A stretch of 64,000 bases of DNA, taken from the NCBI GenBank assembly GCA_027382625.1, contig JAJKFJ010020788.1:1-64000 (forward strand), given 5' to 3'. The notes below the pieces were generated by a model, which was not told the origin of the DNA, ran no database searches, and saw only the letters and a program-made list of their open reading frames with translations. The position numbers were made by a program, and so were the translations under genes. Positions 1-11,789 of this stretch are shown in pieces. Each line of letters starts with the position of its first letter. Within the stretch, counting starts at the first letter, position 1. Origin of the DNA: Tetmemena sp. SeJ-2015 (taxonomy: Eukaryota > Ciliophora > Spirotrichea > Sporadotrichida > Oxytrichidae).

Positions 1-1550
1 TTCTATTTGATTTTTAATTTAGTGCATTATAATGTCTCTTAATTGTTGAGTTCTTTTCTTATTTTTCAAGAAGATACTCATTAATGATGATTAAATAAAT
101 TTAGAACCAAACTTCTTCAAAGTTTCTTCTTTATTATTTTAATCAATTATTCAGTTTTATTAAATATAGTAGAAATTTTAATTAAAATTGGTGATTGGTT
201 AAAATTATAAATGGAGAGTTGTGAATACGTGGCTGTTGAAATCGCAGATTCACCCCTAGATCTGTAGCTTGTTTGATGACTTAAGTTAATATGAGATTCT
301 TCTTTGATCATCGTCTCAGCACCTCTCATGAGTGAGATATGACTCACTCATTCTTCATCATCATCTTCATCTTCATTAAAACTTGTGTCGCTTATAACTC
401 TTGACTGAGCGCTCCCACACAAAATGTTGCATGGATAAAAATTTCTTAGAATTTGATGGTGAATCAAATGGTCTAATAATTATTTAAATCTAACACACTT
501 CAATTGCTACTGATTTATTCTATTTTAATTTAATAACTAACTAATTTAATTCTCTTATTTATTAAATTCTCAGCTATATTAAAATACATTTTGATCTTAA
601 ATGATAAGATACAAGAAGAATGGGCGAGGTTTGAGATTTAATATATACATATCTAATATAGTTTAGTATTTAATTAAAATAGGTAATAAGATTAAGTTAT
701 AAATTTGGGATAAGAGCAGTTGAAATTGCTCAAGAACACTTATCTGCAGCAAATAGCTTACAATAAATTATAAGGAGTTTCTTCTTTAATTATCTACACA
801 CCAGATAGCAATGATATATTCATCTTAATTATCACTTGAGCTTTTATCACTTTAAGTTGAGAGATCCTACATAAAAATACTGGAATTTAAATTTCTAAGA
901 AAAGTACGTTTTTATTATAATAATTATTTAAATTTGATATACCTCTACTGCCTCCCTTTGCGATATTTTAATGGAAATCAGAAAGAGCTTATTCTTATTT
1001 TTGTAATAATTTTTAGCTATAATATTGCTCGTTTTGAATATTTGGTTAGTAATTTGTTTTAATTTCTTATCTTATTACAAAACTTCTATTTTTAAGGCAT
1101 TAGAAATAGATTATTAAAATAAAAATATAATTATTAGCGGAGGGATTTCTTAATTTTATAAAAATTTATCATATCAAAATTTTAGGAGGAGATTGCAACC
1201 TTAAAACAATTAAATTTTAAGATATGCACATCATGTTATAAATAAATTTTATAGTAAAATACTTATTAAAAAAAGAGTACTTATGGTAAAGCTTAAGCCA
1301 AGATATAATGTATGATCTTTATTAAAATTCAAATGTCTTAACCTTGCTTTGTTTATATTTATGAGCACAGCTCTCTCAATAAATGAGGTAACTAAACAAA
1401 AATCTTAGAATTTATGCTGTTTTTAATAGTTTATAATATATTCAATAAGAGACTATAATTACTACAACTTTTACCATCTTTATTTAATTCATGTTAATTA
1501 TATTATCTTATAAATTTTCATATATAATTGTTCTATTCTTTTTTATTTAA
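1..1550. other. AT-rich region without a recognisable gene
   Basis: Very AT-rich, with no open frame showing protein-like composition beyond a short reverse stretch at about 215-420 (acidic DEDDDEE run, then TGA, then a polar segment ending near 230). That stretch could be a fragment of a gene or one MDS, but I cannot assign it. In germline DNA of this kind, such spacers are expected to be eliminated. Confidence 0.4.
328..351. repeat. Perfect 9-bp inverted repeat (hairpin)
   Basis: ATGAGTGAG at 328-336 is followed after a 6-nt loop by its exact reverse complement CTCACTCAT at 343-351. No function is evident. It lies within the doubtful reverse coding stretch, close to an in-frame TGA. Confidence 0.5.
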
Positions 1551-1784
1551 ATGAAGAATATAAAGAATAAAGGAGAGACAAGAAGAAAGAACCTTGAAGA
1601 TCCCATTTAAGAGAGAATTTTGCTTTAAAAGCGAGAGAAGGAAGTGTATGGTTCAATTTTAGCAAATAAAGAACACTTGAAGCTCAGAGGAGCACGCCCA
1701 GCTGCTTTTCCATGCCGTTTATCTGCTACCCAAAGATGCATCTACTTTTAATTTCATAATTTTATAGTTTATAAATAAACGTGA
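1551..1784 (+). CDS. Small hypothetical protein (77 aa)
   Basis: An open frame from ATG to TGA when TAA/TAG are read as Gln. The product is basic (KNKGETRRKN near the start, QKREKEVYGS in the middle) and I do not recognise it. It is less AT-rich than its surroundings, which is the only argument for coding. The opposite strand is also open here, and the downstream reverse gene eL39 ends only 33 nt away, so this could equally be its 3' flank. Low confidence. Confidence 0.25.
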
Positions 1785-1816
1785 ATAAACTTTGAGATGA
1801 GGGCAAGACTGGTTGC

Positions 1817-2047
1817 TCAGAACTTTAGCTTGGTTCTTCTCCAGTTTCTTCTCTTTGCGTTGTACCTGATTTTGTTGTCAGTCTTGTATCTGATCCAGTT
1901 AGGCATGGGCCTGTTCTGCTTGATCTTTTTTGCCAATCTTACCTTCTTTCTGAAAGTCTTGATAGATCCCTAAACAACAAAGATTAGACGGAGCGCGACA
2001 AATCAAAGCACATACCAATTAAATAAACTATTATTTTTATAAACCAT
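1817..2047 (-). CDS. RPL39: 60S ribosomal protein eL39
   Basis: Structural protein of the large ribosomal subunit that lines the peptide exit tunnel. The reverse strand encodes [20 protein letters not shown], then [20 protein letters not shown] and RRTKLKF before TGA. This matches eL39 along its whole length, including the invariant WI(R)xKTxNKIRYNxKRRxWRRTK block. Exon 2 is 1817-1969. A GT..AG intron (1970-2044) sits directly after the ATG codon (2045-2047), giving MGSIK... and exactly 51 residues, the usual eukaryotic length. An intron just after the start codon is also known in yeast RPL39. The intron contains a second good donor (GTATGT), so an IES inside it is possible. No neighbour appears functionally linked. 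Confidence 0.93.
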
Positions 2048-2437
2048 TTCGAGATTTATTGTTATTTAATATATAATCTTTAATTGCAATAGCTAATAAT
2101 CAAACTGTCTATTTTATTCTCCACTCTTGAACTATTAATTATTTATCAACTTAAATAAATTTAAACTCCTCTAATGGGGAAATAGTTAATTCAATTATAA
2201 ACCTTTTAAATCAATACTCCTGGGCTTTCCATGCATCAAGTAAGCTAAAAAAATAAGTTAAATAATAAAAGGTCTTTTTATAACTATAAGTTTACGCTCC
2301 TACATTTTAAACGTTGAGAGGGTTATAATTTGAATTTGTCTGTATGTTTAGGATTGAACTTGTGAGTTCTTAAAGGTGGTTAGGCCTTTACTATTCTGTG
2401 CCATCTATTCCATTTTTATAAGGTTCTGACTGTTTAT
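2048..2437. other. AT-rich spacer
   Basis: About 390 bases between the eL39 start and the end of the next reverse gene. Both strands are AT-rich and no convincing coding stretch, repeat or RNA gene was seen. Confidence 0.4.
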
Positions 2438-3045
2438 TCAAATCTATGAGTTTTAGAAAATATCTGTTGCTTATTGCAGTCTTCGCATTAAATCCGCATA
2501 TGAATTGGGATCTGATACGTTTTAAAGATTATGACTTTTGTCCTCCAGGTTCTTAATTAATCTATGGAGCTCGCTCATCAATCCATCAATCTTGAATAAA
2601 ACCTAGTCAGCGGTTTCCTCATAGTCCGAAGTCTATAAAATCAATTGTAAGCATTTTAAAAAAAAGAATTCTTACTAGTTGCCAAGTTCCTTGTCCGTTT
2701 AACTTCAAATGATGACTCCTGGATGATGCAGAAAGCATGTTTGAGTTTTATTTTGGCTCGATCTGAGCTATTTCTCCTCTCTCAATATTAAAATTGCTTT
2801 ATAATTATGTTTAATTAAGCATTATAGATTATAGCTCGAACTGATGAAGCATTTAGATCCTCTGAATATATAAATTCATATTGTTTAGTTTAAATAAATA
2901 TGATCTTGTAGTTCATTAACCTGCTACTGCAAAGCTATTCTTTGGTTCTCGCTTTAAAGCAATCTTTATTCCAAACCTCTACATTCATTGCATTCATTTT
3001 AGTCTTCATTCAGTTCTTAAAGAAATTTTAAAATTATGGTCAAAG
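2438..3045 (-). CDS. Coiled-coil protein, N-terminus unresolved
   Basis: Not identified. On the reverse strand several blocks read as coiled coil: ECNECRGLEQRLLQSENQRI then ALQQQVNELQDHIYL near 2900-3010, a polar block at about 2690-2790, then, after a clean GT..AG intron (about 2640-2685), TSDYEETADQVLFKIDGLMS and ELHRLIKNLEDKSHNLQNVS, ending at TGA 2438. Between the first and second blocks the frame changes over short AT-rich sequence without GT..AG ends, so one or two IES are likely there. The open frame may extend upstream of 3045. Heptad-like Leu/Ile spacing and high Glu/Gln content are seen directly; no function is inferred. Confidence 0.5.
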
Positions 3046-3101
3046 AATTACTTATTAAAAGAATAAAACACTTAAATTAGTCTTAATTTAAAGATATTAT
3101 A

Positions 3102-5077
3102 TCATTGGCGTTATAAAATTCTATATCTTTTTAGGGCTATAAGTTTTGTTCTCCGTAATTTGAGGAGGAGGATTTTTTTATTATATCTCTGAAAACGAGG
3201 AGCTCTTTTTAAAAGGGATTCCTCCTTCCTATTAATTTTATAAGTTTGTAATTTTATCACTAGGGTCTCTATTCTATAGATTTGTATTTCCTTTAAGAAT
3301 TAAGCTTTTAGGGGAATTAATTAAAGATAACGATAAAAATTAATAGTAATAATCCATTTTAATATTAAATCTTTAGTTATTTTTAATTCCAAAACCTTTT
3401 AGATATTTTATACCCAAATAGCTTAGGGATAACTAGACAAATTTATTGTTTATTTGCTAAGCTATAGTTGGGTCTATATTGGGGAAATGCAGATGATATT
3501 TGATTGAGTGATTTGGTAGATTTGGACTGTTGAATTTATTGAGTGAGCAAATTAAATCCAATCATTTTTTATGATTTTCTCTTAGCTTTGATTGGTTGTG
3601 ATCTTTGGGTCTAGCTCTGACTTTGCTTTCTCTATGATGAGTTCCTCTTTCTCTATTCCTATAATGGCCTTATTTGTATATAAATATATTTGATTCTCTA
3701 CATGGTTGATGAGTTGTTGGCCTTCCAAACTTTTATCTGTGTGATGTGTTTAGCTTTGAATAGTAGTTTCTTGTTTTTCATTTTGTTTTTTAAAGTCTTC
3801 TGCGTTCAGAATAAGGACGTCAGTATTAAGCCATTCTTTCTTTACATTTAAGTTTTGGTTCTTGAGCGAATCTATGCTTTTGAGTAAGCAAAGAGCAATT
3901 ATTTGATGAAACTTGAACGAGCCTTGGAATGAGTTGAATCTGATGTCTAGATTAGTGAGTGAGGAATTCACCTTCAGAGCAGGAATAAGCTCTAACTTTA
4001 AACCCGATTAAGTGATCTTGTTATATCTTAGATCCAGAACTCTCAAGTACTCATCGTACTTTATGGCTTTTGAAATGGCTTTTATAAAGGAATTTGCAAG
4101 CTTGTTGTGCTAAAGATACAGTTCCTTTAATCCTATTTCATTTAAGTTCTTTGGCTTTTCACCTCTAAGCCCATAAAGCCATATCACTTAATCTCTCATC
4201 TCAGATTATTGCTAAACAATTTTAGCAAGTAAGCCACCACACTCATCAGAAATGCCATTGCAAGATAAGTCAATCACCTCAAGTGATTTATTAGAGCAAA
4301 AACCAGGTTATAAGGATTCAAGAGAATGAAAAGTCAGGTTGCATAAGTTTATCTTAAGCTTGTTCAAGCTTTCAGTTTTTGATATCCCTTACGATAAATA
4401 CATCCAACCCTCGTTACTAGACTTTAAGTTAACTAAATGCAAGCTTCTCAGGCACCCTTTTTCTAGGCTTTTGGAGATTCCTCTAAATATACATTAAATT
4501 CAACTTTATAAGTTACTGGAAGATGTAAGCTATGTCTGTAGGCGAGGCAGACAATTTCTTATGCTAATTGGCTCCCACTCCATTTTCCTAAGCATGTGTA
4601 GAGCTTTCAACTCCCTAACCTTTCATTTATTACTAGTAGTAAACTTTAAAACTTAAAAAAGTTAAATTATAAAAATATAAAGCTTATTTAATAATAAAAT
4701 CATGTTTACTTTTCGATGTCTTTCTTTAGAGGTTAGGATTGATCACTCCAAAGTTAAATAGCTTTGAGAAATAAGAATTCAGCTATGATGAGTCCAATCA
4801 ACCTGCCATCAAATTTATTGCTCCCAAAATTATCAACACAGAGTCTTAGCTCATCTCCTTTTAAGCTATGAATGAAAATGTAAATGCTAAGAATGTTTTC
4901 TTACATTTTAGGAAATATTTCAAGGAATCTTTCTCTCATCTCTTAGTTCTTGCCTATCTTTTTGAGTACAACTGCTTTAGTTTGATCCTATAAATTTGAA
5001 TAAGTTTAGCTTACTATGGCATTCTTGATATTTTCTCTTTCTTGGCGTTGACTATTTTTAAGATTTGGAGACTCCAT
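3102..5077 (-). CDS. Leucine-rich-repeat protein
   Basis: Reverse gene starting at ATG 5077 (MESPNLKNSQRQERENIKNA). The first about 130 residues are a helical, charged domain. After an intron around 4625-4690 come leucine-rich repeats of the ribonuclease-inhibitor style: SLEVIDLSCNGISDECGG, IGLKELYLQHNKLANSF, YLRVLDLRYNKITQSG and SSLTNLDIRFNSF. The frame then stays free of TGA down to 3102, but the last 350-400 bases are very AT-rich and may be non-coding. One frame slip near 4500, between the first and second repeats, suggests either a tiny IES or an indel. LRR proteins of this shape usually serve as protein-interaction scaffolds; the partner is unknown. Confidence 0.6.
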
Positions 5078-5576
5078 GGATATATTTTAAACTGTTTGCT
5101 AATTGAGGGTCTTTTGAAACATGCGCCTGAGAAAGCGTGTGGAGTCTTGAGTTGCTAGCTGACTATTACTAAGCTCTATATTTAATTGTGGGTCTTATCA
5201 ACTGATAAGAGATTTTGCTTTTAAGAGAAGGGACTCAAAACACCTGCTGATAAAATAAAATTAAGATTTCATTTTTAAACTTATGAAATTTGTAGCGATA
5301 ACTTATTCTGTTGATTATATTCTAAATCAATGATCTTATAAGCTTGAAATCAATGTGGATGTGTCGGAAAAATTAAATTAAAAGATTGATTAAAATTGAA
5401 TTAATATTAAATGTAAAATGTATGTATGAATTAAATTTGATTAGGTTTGAAAGAGAGGATTGAGTAAGTTGACAAATTTTAATATAGGTGAATTAAGATA
5501 CTATAATGTTGATAAATCAGATAGTGGTTAGTGATTACATTTATAGGTTCATATACTGGTATAGTAGTGTGAGAAT
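5078..5576. other. Intergenic spacer
   Basis: Five hundred bases between two reverse genes. No frame with protein-like composition and no repeat was seen. Confidence 0.4.
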
Positions 5577-6603
5577 TCACTGGGCCTTCTTGGGCACAGT
5601 TGGAGTCCTGATTCCAAGTGGTAGGATTGTTCTTCCGTACACCTCATTCAGAACCTCTCCAAAGGCAGTGTAGATAGCGGACAGACCGCAAATAATTCCC
5701 TCGATTCCAGCAGCTTTGCCCAAGGCTTTGTCCTCAGTCCAGTTGTGAGCAGCAAGCAAAAAGAACAGGATTACAACAGTGAAGAACACAAACACCAAGT
5801 CCCTACCTTTCATTAATTTTGATAAGGCCCATGGAGCTTTCTTGAGAGTACCCACGAACATCATCGTCGAGAAACACCCCCAAATGAACAAGTACCACGC
5901 AATACCAGTTGGAGTAGTGGCAGTTGCAATACCCATCTTGGGAAGAAGGAGAAGAGCACAGAAAGAAATCCAGAAGCAACCGTAAGAGCAGAAGGCAATG
6001 AATGCAAACAGATTGCCTTTCCTCCACTCAAAGATTTAATGTCATCTTAATGAAGATGAATTATATTGTTTGATTCCGGCTAAATAAATAAGAAGCTAAA
6101 AGTTGAGCGAAGCCTCCATAGAGTAGTCCCATACCAATGATTGCGGAGTTGAGTTCGAACACTCCAGCGTTGTGCATATTTAGGAGGAAAGTTGTCAGAC
6201 CGAATCCAAGGAGACCAAGAGGAGCAGGGTTAGCTGTCTTGTCCTTAGTCTCTATGACTGCTAGTCCAGAGCGGAGAGTTTCTAAATCCACGAGGCAGAA
6301 GATAGGAGCAGGTCCGCTTAGAGCAGGGTGAAGCTTTGACTCAATCATCATATTTGAATTACTATCAAAAGATAAGGAAAGATAATAGTGAACAGAGTAG
6401 TGGTGAACTTTCTTGAGGTCAGTTTCCTCGTCAGTTGAGTCTTTGTGGCGTCTATCTCCTCCCTCGTAGGCTCCCAAGTCAGCTGAGGTAGGAGATTAGT
6501 TCTTGACTAATCTTACCCTTCCAGAAGAGGGGCCGTTTTCAATGTCAGAAGGACGAGAGTTGTTGTCAGTGTTAGAAGCTGGTTGATAGTTTAGAGTTGA
6601 CAT
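5577..6603 (-). CDS. GPR1/FUN34/YaaH family acetate (monocarboxylate) transporter-like membrane protein
   Basis: Six-helix plasma-membrane protein of the family that carries acetate/succinate in bacteria (SatP) and yeast (Ato). The hallmark [17 protein letters not shown] opens the first membrane helix, about 85 residues after the start at 6603. It is followed by [47 protein letters not shown], then FLLAAHNW and a short tail ending KKAQ at TGA 5577. The N-terminal extension is polar and probably cytosolic. The frame is broken once, between FAQLLAS and FEWRKGN, by a 52-bp insert with TTA repeats (separate entry); removing it restores the conserved LLAx..E.RKGN segment. The family assignment is firm; the substrate is inference. 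Confidence 0.88.
6040..6091 (-). other. IES, 52 bp, pointer TTA
   Basis: Copies of TTA (TAA on the + strand) lie at 6037-6039 and 6089-6091. The insert has no GT..AG ends in gene sense. Deleting 52 bp joins GCT TCT TAA ATC TTT GAG TGG in frame, reading A-S-Q-I-F-E-W and restoring the loop between helices of the transporter. The length is not a multiple of 3, so the gene cannot be read with it in place. Confidence 0.85.
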
Positions 6604-6923
6604 CCCAAAGTTTTCAAATAATTTAAGTCTCTTTGATATAGTATCTATTTAAAAAAGACGAAGTTTATTGAAAAAGCTCCATTAAATCTTAAAATAATAT
6701 TTAATATATAAAATGTTTAAGATATTAATAATTGTATAGTATTTTATTATTATAAGAGCTAATTTTTCACGTATTAAAAGGACCAATCTTGTAAAATATT
6801 TCGGATCATAATGAAACTAGCCAATCAGAGGAGAGCTTTGTTTCCGATTTTAATCAATCAAGCTCTGCAATAAATGTTCTAAAAATTTTAGTAGATTCCT
6901 ATTTGTCATTTTTTGAATCATCA
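6604..6923. other. AT-rich intergenic spacer
   Basis: Divided between the upstream flank of the transporter and the 3' flank of the ankyrin gene, both reverse. Nothing recognisable was seen. Confidence 0.4.
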
Positions 6924-9900
6924 TCATGGGAAATAAATTGGAGCTTAAAGAAATTTAAATAAAAATTGTTGCTTATTGATAAATTAAGAAAAATGAAGAG
7001 TGATTTCATCTCTCTCATGTTCGATAGAGAGCATTAGAGCAGTCTTTCCCTCGTAATTTCTCTGTTCCAAAACCTAGTACTATCGTGAGTGAGATTGCCC
7101 ATCCTTCAAATCTGCTTTATCCAATATTGCTTCCACCTCCTCCAAACTGCCTCTTGATTAATGAATGCTTTGCAGCAGTGCTTTTGATGATGCTAAGAGG
7201 AGTTTTGTTCTCTGTTTATATATCCTAGAGCCATGAGGTGAAGAATAGTATTTCCATTAGTGTCTGTGAGCATGGGATCTGCCCCTGATTTGATAAGCAA
7301 GTCAAAAGTTTCCATGTCTAGTTTGCTGGCTGCTATATGAATGGGAGACTTTCCATTAAGATCTCTTGTGTAGTGATTAGGCTTTCCATATTCAACCAAG
7401 GTCTTGATGATGAAAGGGTTTCCTCTCAAAATATAAAATAGCCTGATTAAGAGGAAGTCTACTGCCGCTATTTATCTGTGGCTTTCTCTTTTTCAAAAGG
7501 TAATTGAGGATATTGAAGTCTAAATAGCCACTAGTGGACAGTAATTCATAAATCGCACTCTTTTCATTTAGAAGTACGTAAAAATATATGTTGATGTCAA
7601 ACTGATGATCTTCAACTAGATGTCTCACTGCATCATCATTTGAAAGTCGGCATGCCAAATGGAAAGGAGTAGTTATAGTTTCCTGATAAAATAATTATGA
7701 GATACTAGGATTTCTCATCCTTGTATTGTTTGTAGTCTTTGATTTAGCCCATGCTTACATAAGCAGTCTTAATAGACTTTTAAGGGAAAACTTATATGAA
7801 TTTAAAGATTTAAGAGAAACTTCAATGACTTCTCTGTTGTTTCTTAAGACTGCAAGAGTGAATGACTTTTCAAATCTGAGATCGAGTCTCTGAGGGCGTT
7901 GAATAAACTTAAGACTGCAATTTTGGCTGAACTTATTCATTCTATCAATCATAAGTTTGGCCTTTTCATCTTCCTTAGTATTTATAGCTACGTCTAGTGG
8001 AGTGAGTCCAGACTTGTTAAGTAGGAACAGCAGATGAGGAGAGGAGTTTATTTCATCTTCTAAGTCTTGGAGCTGCTCAAACTTAGTGAGTTAATGCATG
8101 CTGCAGTTGCCTTCTTCATCAATGCCGTTTATCACTGGATCCATTAAGTAACTCTTGATGTTCATGGCTGTCTCTCTGTTTATCTTACTAAATAGTAGTT
8201 TGATAGACTTAGGTCTCAATTCTGGGTTACTGGTGTTGTCTATAAATTTTCTGATTGAGAATAAGGTCAACAGAGCCACATCCTTAATGAAAACAAGAAT
8301 TATCATGGCGAATGAAAAGTTAGAAATACTGCTCCACACTGTTATGTTATTGTTGCTGGACTGGATAATGAGTTGAGGGAAGTTTTCCAACACAAATTCT
8401 GTAATGATTTGCACTCTAAAGCAGTTTTCTAAGGTCATCAATTTCAAGTTCTCTCTAATTCCAAACTTCTTGAGGAAGAAGGAGTGTATTTTCTCATGTG
8501 CTGCAAGTAGTTTGGTTTACTGTAGCAGAGCATATATAAATTAAGCATAGATAGGAGATATCAATATCATCTTGAAACTAAAAATAAAATTCAGAAGCTA
8601 TAATTTAACGTTCCTTGTTAGTGTCTATGAGAGGAGAAAAAGGCCATGTAAATTATGAAGAGGAACATGTAAAAAAGTGGCTGGATTATAATAAATCCTA
8701 TGACTGCGTTTTACAAGGATTGGCTATAAAACTTAGCGTTGGCGTGATAAGCACAATCACTTATCCAATCGAGATTCCCAAAGATCACTCCATACCAGAG
8801 AATAATCATTCCTGCTATCGATCCCATTTTCTTCTTATTTTCAATTACATCATTAACCGACAAATTTAATGATATTCTCACCATATAACATGATTGTTTA
8901 AATGTATTAGAGAAGCATTTATATATTTCTCAAGGTAAATTATTTTCAATTTATAGATTAATCTGTCTGTTATCACTCTAAGATAACGGTCTTTTGGGAG
9001 ACTAAGTGCTAAGTTAAATTTATCTCTGAATTTATTTATCATTATAGTATTTTAATTTTTTTTTAAATTTAATGTTTAAACTAAGGACCTGGGAATCGTT
9101 GGACTGGGGCATTTCCATGAATATCCTGAGATTGGGATCAGCAATCTAGTCCAGATATTAAAATATATTGGGGAGAGGAATCTCAAAATTCTGATTCCAT
9201 ACGTTTTCATCTATGAAGGAGTTTGACTTTTTGATAATCTAGACAACCTATTATAGTTTCTAGATTTTTTCAAGGTTTTGTTGAATCTTTGACTGGTCTT
9301 TAGCTTCAATGTCGTGAGAGGCTTAATTTTCCTCTAGGAGTCTGACCTTTTCCTCTACTGATTGGAGAACTGTAAGTGAGAAATCGTTTTGAATTTCCAA
9401 GAAGTTTCTAGTCACATTTTGCAAAAAGAATTCCAAAATGTCAAGATGCATGCTCTTGGCTGCAACATGAAGAGGAGTGTCGCCCTTGAAATCCTTTTTA
9501 ACTAGCTTCTTCTATAAATGGAGTTTTTCCAATTAGTTCTTTGAGACTTGCAAGGGAATTGAATTTTGCAGCTACGTGGAATATAGTTTCGTGCTTGTAG
9601 TTTCTGAAACTGTAGTAATCTCTGTTCTTGTTAAAGTAGGCCTTCACAATTTCAACATCGTCATGCAAATTAAAATTAAAGACATTTGATTAAAACTCGA
9701 TAGATAGAAATTATTTCTATATAAGGATCATTTTTTTAATATGCATGAGACTATACATGATTGGCAGATTGCCGTAGTAGTCTCTGGTATCAGGCCTTGG
9801 TCTAATAGCATCACTGGTGACAAGTTGATGTTTCTTCTGAATACAAACTATGTGCTCGATGGTCTGACCTTTGTAGTTCTGATCTCCTCTTGCCTTGAAG

Positions 9901-10599
9901 TAATCGACGTGGCCACTGAACCACTTGAACACATCTGGGTCTCCTTCTCTAGCAGCATAGAATAATGGGTTCTCTCCATTTGCGTCCTTTAAAAGCATGC
10001 ACTCGGCCTTGTAAGGCTCAAAGATTTTTAAGATAGAGATGTTCATTCTTTGAGTAGCTATGTGAATTGAAGGGTTTTAAAACCAAAGTAGTTGGGCTTT
10101 AAACAGAGTCTTGGTCTCCTATCAAAGATAAACTTCACGATGTGGGTATCTTCCTTAACACAAGCTAAATGCAGAGAGCAGTTACCATCCTTAATATCTT
10201 GCTTTTCAAGGTCTACCTCAGGGAAGTTATCGATAATGTATCGAGTGATTTCATTATAATAAATCTAACTTAATTTAGAAAATCAAACTGCCTCTTATGA
10301 CTGCTTCATGAATTTCTTCGTTTTTATCACTATCCTAGAATGTTGGATCGGTATCTATCTTCTATTCAAAGTATTCCCAGATTTTCTTCTTGTAAACTTA
10401 AATTAATTTATTAGATAATTTATCTCATTTGATTACGAAGGTTTAATTAGGTTGTCCTCTAAGAGCAATTGGTCCTTGCAGGGTATAATGTACTTGATTT
10501 AGTTTTGTTCTCTGCGTTTCTGGTGAGTCTCATTCCATACTTCTCAACAATAGCTTTGATGAAGTCGTACTCAGCATCCTTAATTATTCCTAGAGCCAT
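6924..10599 (-). CDS. Ankyrin-repeat polytopic membrane protein
   Basis: Long reverse gene from ATG 10599 (MALGIIKDAEYDFIKAIVEK). The N-terminal third holds ankyrin repeats (DGNCSLHLACVKEDTHIVKF, DANGENPLFYAAREGDPDVF, GDTPLHVAAKSMHLDILEFF). A multi-helix region follows at about 8870-8230 (NLDWISDCAYHANAKFYSQS, then VLENFPQLIIQSSNN and several hydrophobic stretches). More ankyrin-like repeats follow down to 6924 (SGLTPLDVAINTKEDEKA, GKSPIHIAASKLDMETFD). The DW..D and ENFPQLIIQ signatures recall ciliate ankyrin proteins with an XK-like membrane part; that link is from memory and uncertain. Frame changes are frequent: some are introns, one is a 41-bp IES, others are unresolved. It could be two genes, or one with permuted segments. 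Confidence 0.6.
8855..8895 (-). other. IES, 41 bp, pointer AAT
   Basis: ATT on the + strand at 8852-8854 and 8893-8895. Removal joins I-H-L-N-N to D-V-I-E-N-K-K-K-M-G-S-I-A-G in one frame and eliminates an in-frame TGA, linking the N-terminal ankyrin part to the membrane part. A 3-bp pointer is weak evidence on its own; the frame rescue is the main argument. Confidence 0.6.
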
Positions 10600-10865
10600 T
10601 TAATTAATCTTTATATAAATAAATAGATTGAGAAATTAGTGTACGATCAAAGAAGAATAAACACTGACAATTAACATTTTATATAAAGCCAAGTTATTTC
10701 TTTAGTTATGGGTTGAATGATGCGTTTAAAAAGAACAGCAGAAGTTTGACAACGCATGACGAACTGCCAGTCAAAGTCAATCAAATACACAACACTATTC
10801 AGAAGAACCCTCACAAACTAGGCCATCAACCCACCTACTAATCCACACAAACGCAAAAGCTAAAT

Positions 10866-11789
10866 ATGAATTCAGTAAGGCAACAACACTCCAGCTCAAA
10901 CTTGCTAAGAGACTAAATTGGCTAGTTCGAGTCAAAGCGAGCAGACAAAATGGACGACCAAGAAAACATTCCTCCTAACAGCATAGACAGAGGTACTGGA
11001 CTTGAAACAGATGTTCCAGATCTAGATAAAAAGCTGTCTAATCCACCCATGCTCAAACTAGTAGCTCACTAAGCTCACTCTCAAACCTTTCCTTCATCTT
11101 TCAACTCCTCTAAGAAGAATCAAAATCCAATTACGATATCTCACAAGCATCACATGAGTGGAGGCACTTATCATTCAAACAACATGCCTTTGAAGGTGCT
11201 TAATGAATCTTAAAATCAGGAACTGGATACCATCCACTAACTCCAACAATCCACTATTTATTTTATTGTAGAGAAAAACCCTGAAAGCATCAACTCATTC
11301 AGAAATGGAAACATTCCTTAATAGACAGGAGATGAGTTCGCACTAGAGCTTAATGATCTTGTTCTCTAGGTTTAGAAAAAACCTCAGAGTTCAACTGCGC
11401 ATAAAATCCAATAAGCCCAAAATTTCCTGAAGAAGTCCAAAACTTAAAAAGAGAGCAGTAGCAATAAGGGATTAGAGTATGATAGTTATCACAGTCCTGA
11501 CTAAAAGGACACCAAAAAGTCGTCTAAGAGGCTCTCCCCAAAACCTCTTCCATCTCTTTTCAGTAAGAGTCCTAAAAAATTATCAGACTATTAACGTTGC
11601 TCTATAGCGTATCATGAAGAGGACGATTTCTACTTTGAGCACGAAAATCAAATAGTTACTGTCTTAAACACTAAATAAATGAAAGAACAATAAGACCAAA
11701 TGAGAATCAAACATCAATAAAGACTCAATACTATCGAATAGTGCCAATATTTGTATAATTAATTTAAATTATTACCAAATAATTGTTAT
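10866..11789 (+). CDS. Ser/Gln/Lys-rich hypothetical protein (5' part of a gene)
   Basis: Open frame from ATG 10866 (MNSVRQQHSSSNLLRDQIGQ; a second in-frame ATG is at 10950) to about 11760. It contains many in-frame TAA/TAG read as Gln. The composition is disordered, with stretches such as SKRLSPKPLPSLFSKSPKKL that resemble Ser-Pro phosphorylation sites. No domain was recognised. It runs into AT-rich sequence just before the DHHC segment, and I could not find a frame-preserving intron or pointer joining the two. Its 3' continuation may instead be the reverse gene at 12404-13632, if a segment between them is inverted (see findings). Confidence 0.5.

Noticed and set aside
1797..2170. Forward open frame with a hydrophobic N-terminal stretch
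   Set aside because: It is antisense to ribosomal protein eL39, whose match on the reverse strand is decisive.
5779..6331. Forward and alternative reverse frames over the transporter
   Set aside because: Shadows of the GPR1/FUN34/YaaH gene in other frames.
8615..8869. Forward open frame MLVSMRGEKGHVNYEEEH
   Set aside because: Antisense to the membrane helices of the ankyrin protein, which have the stronger protein signal.
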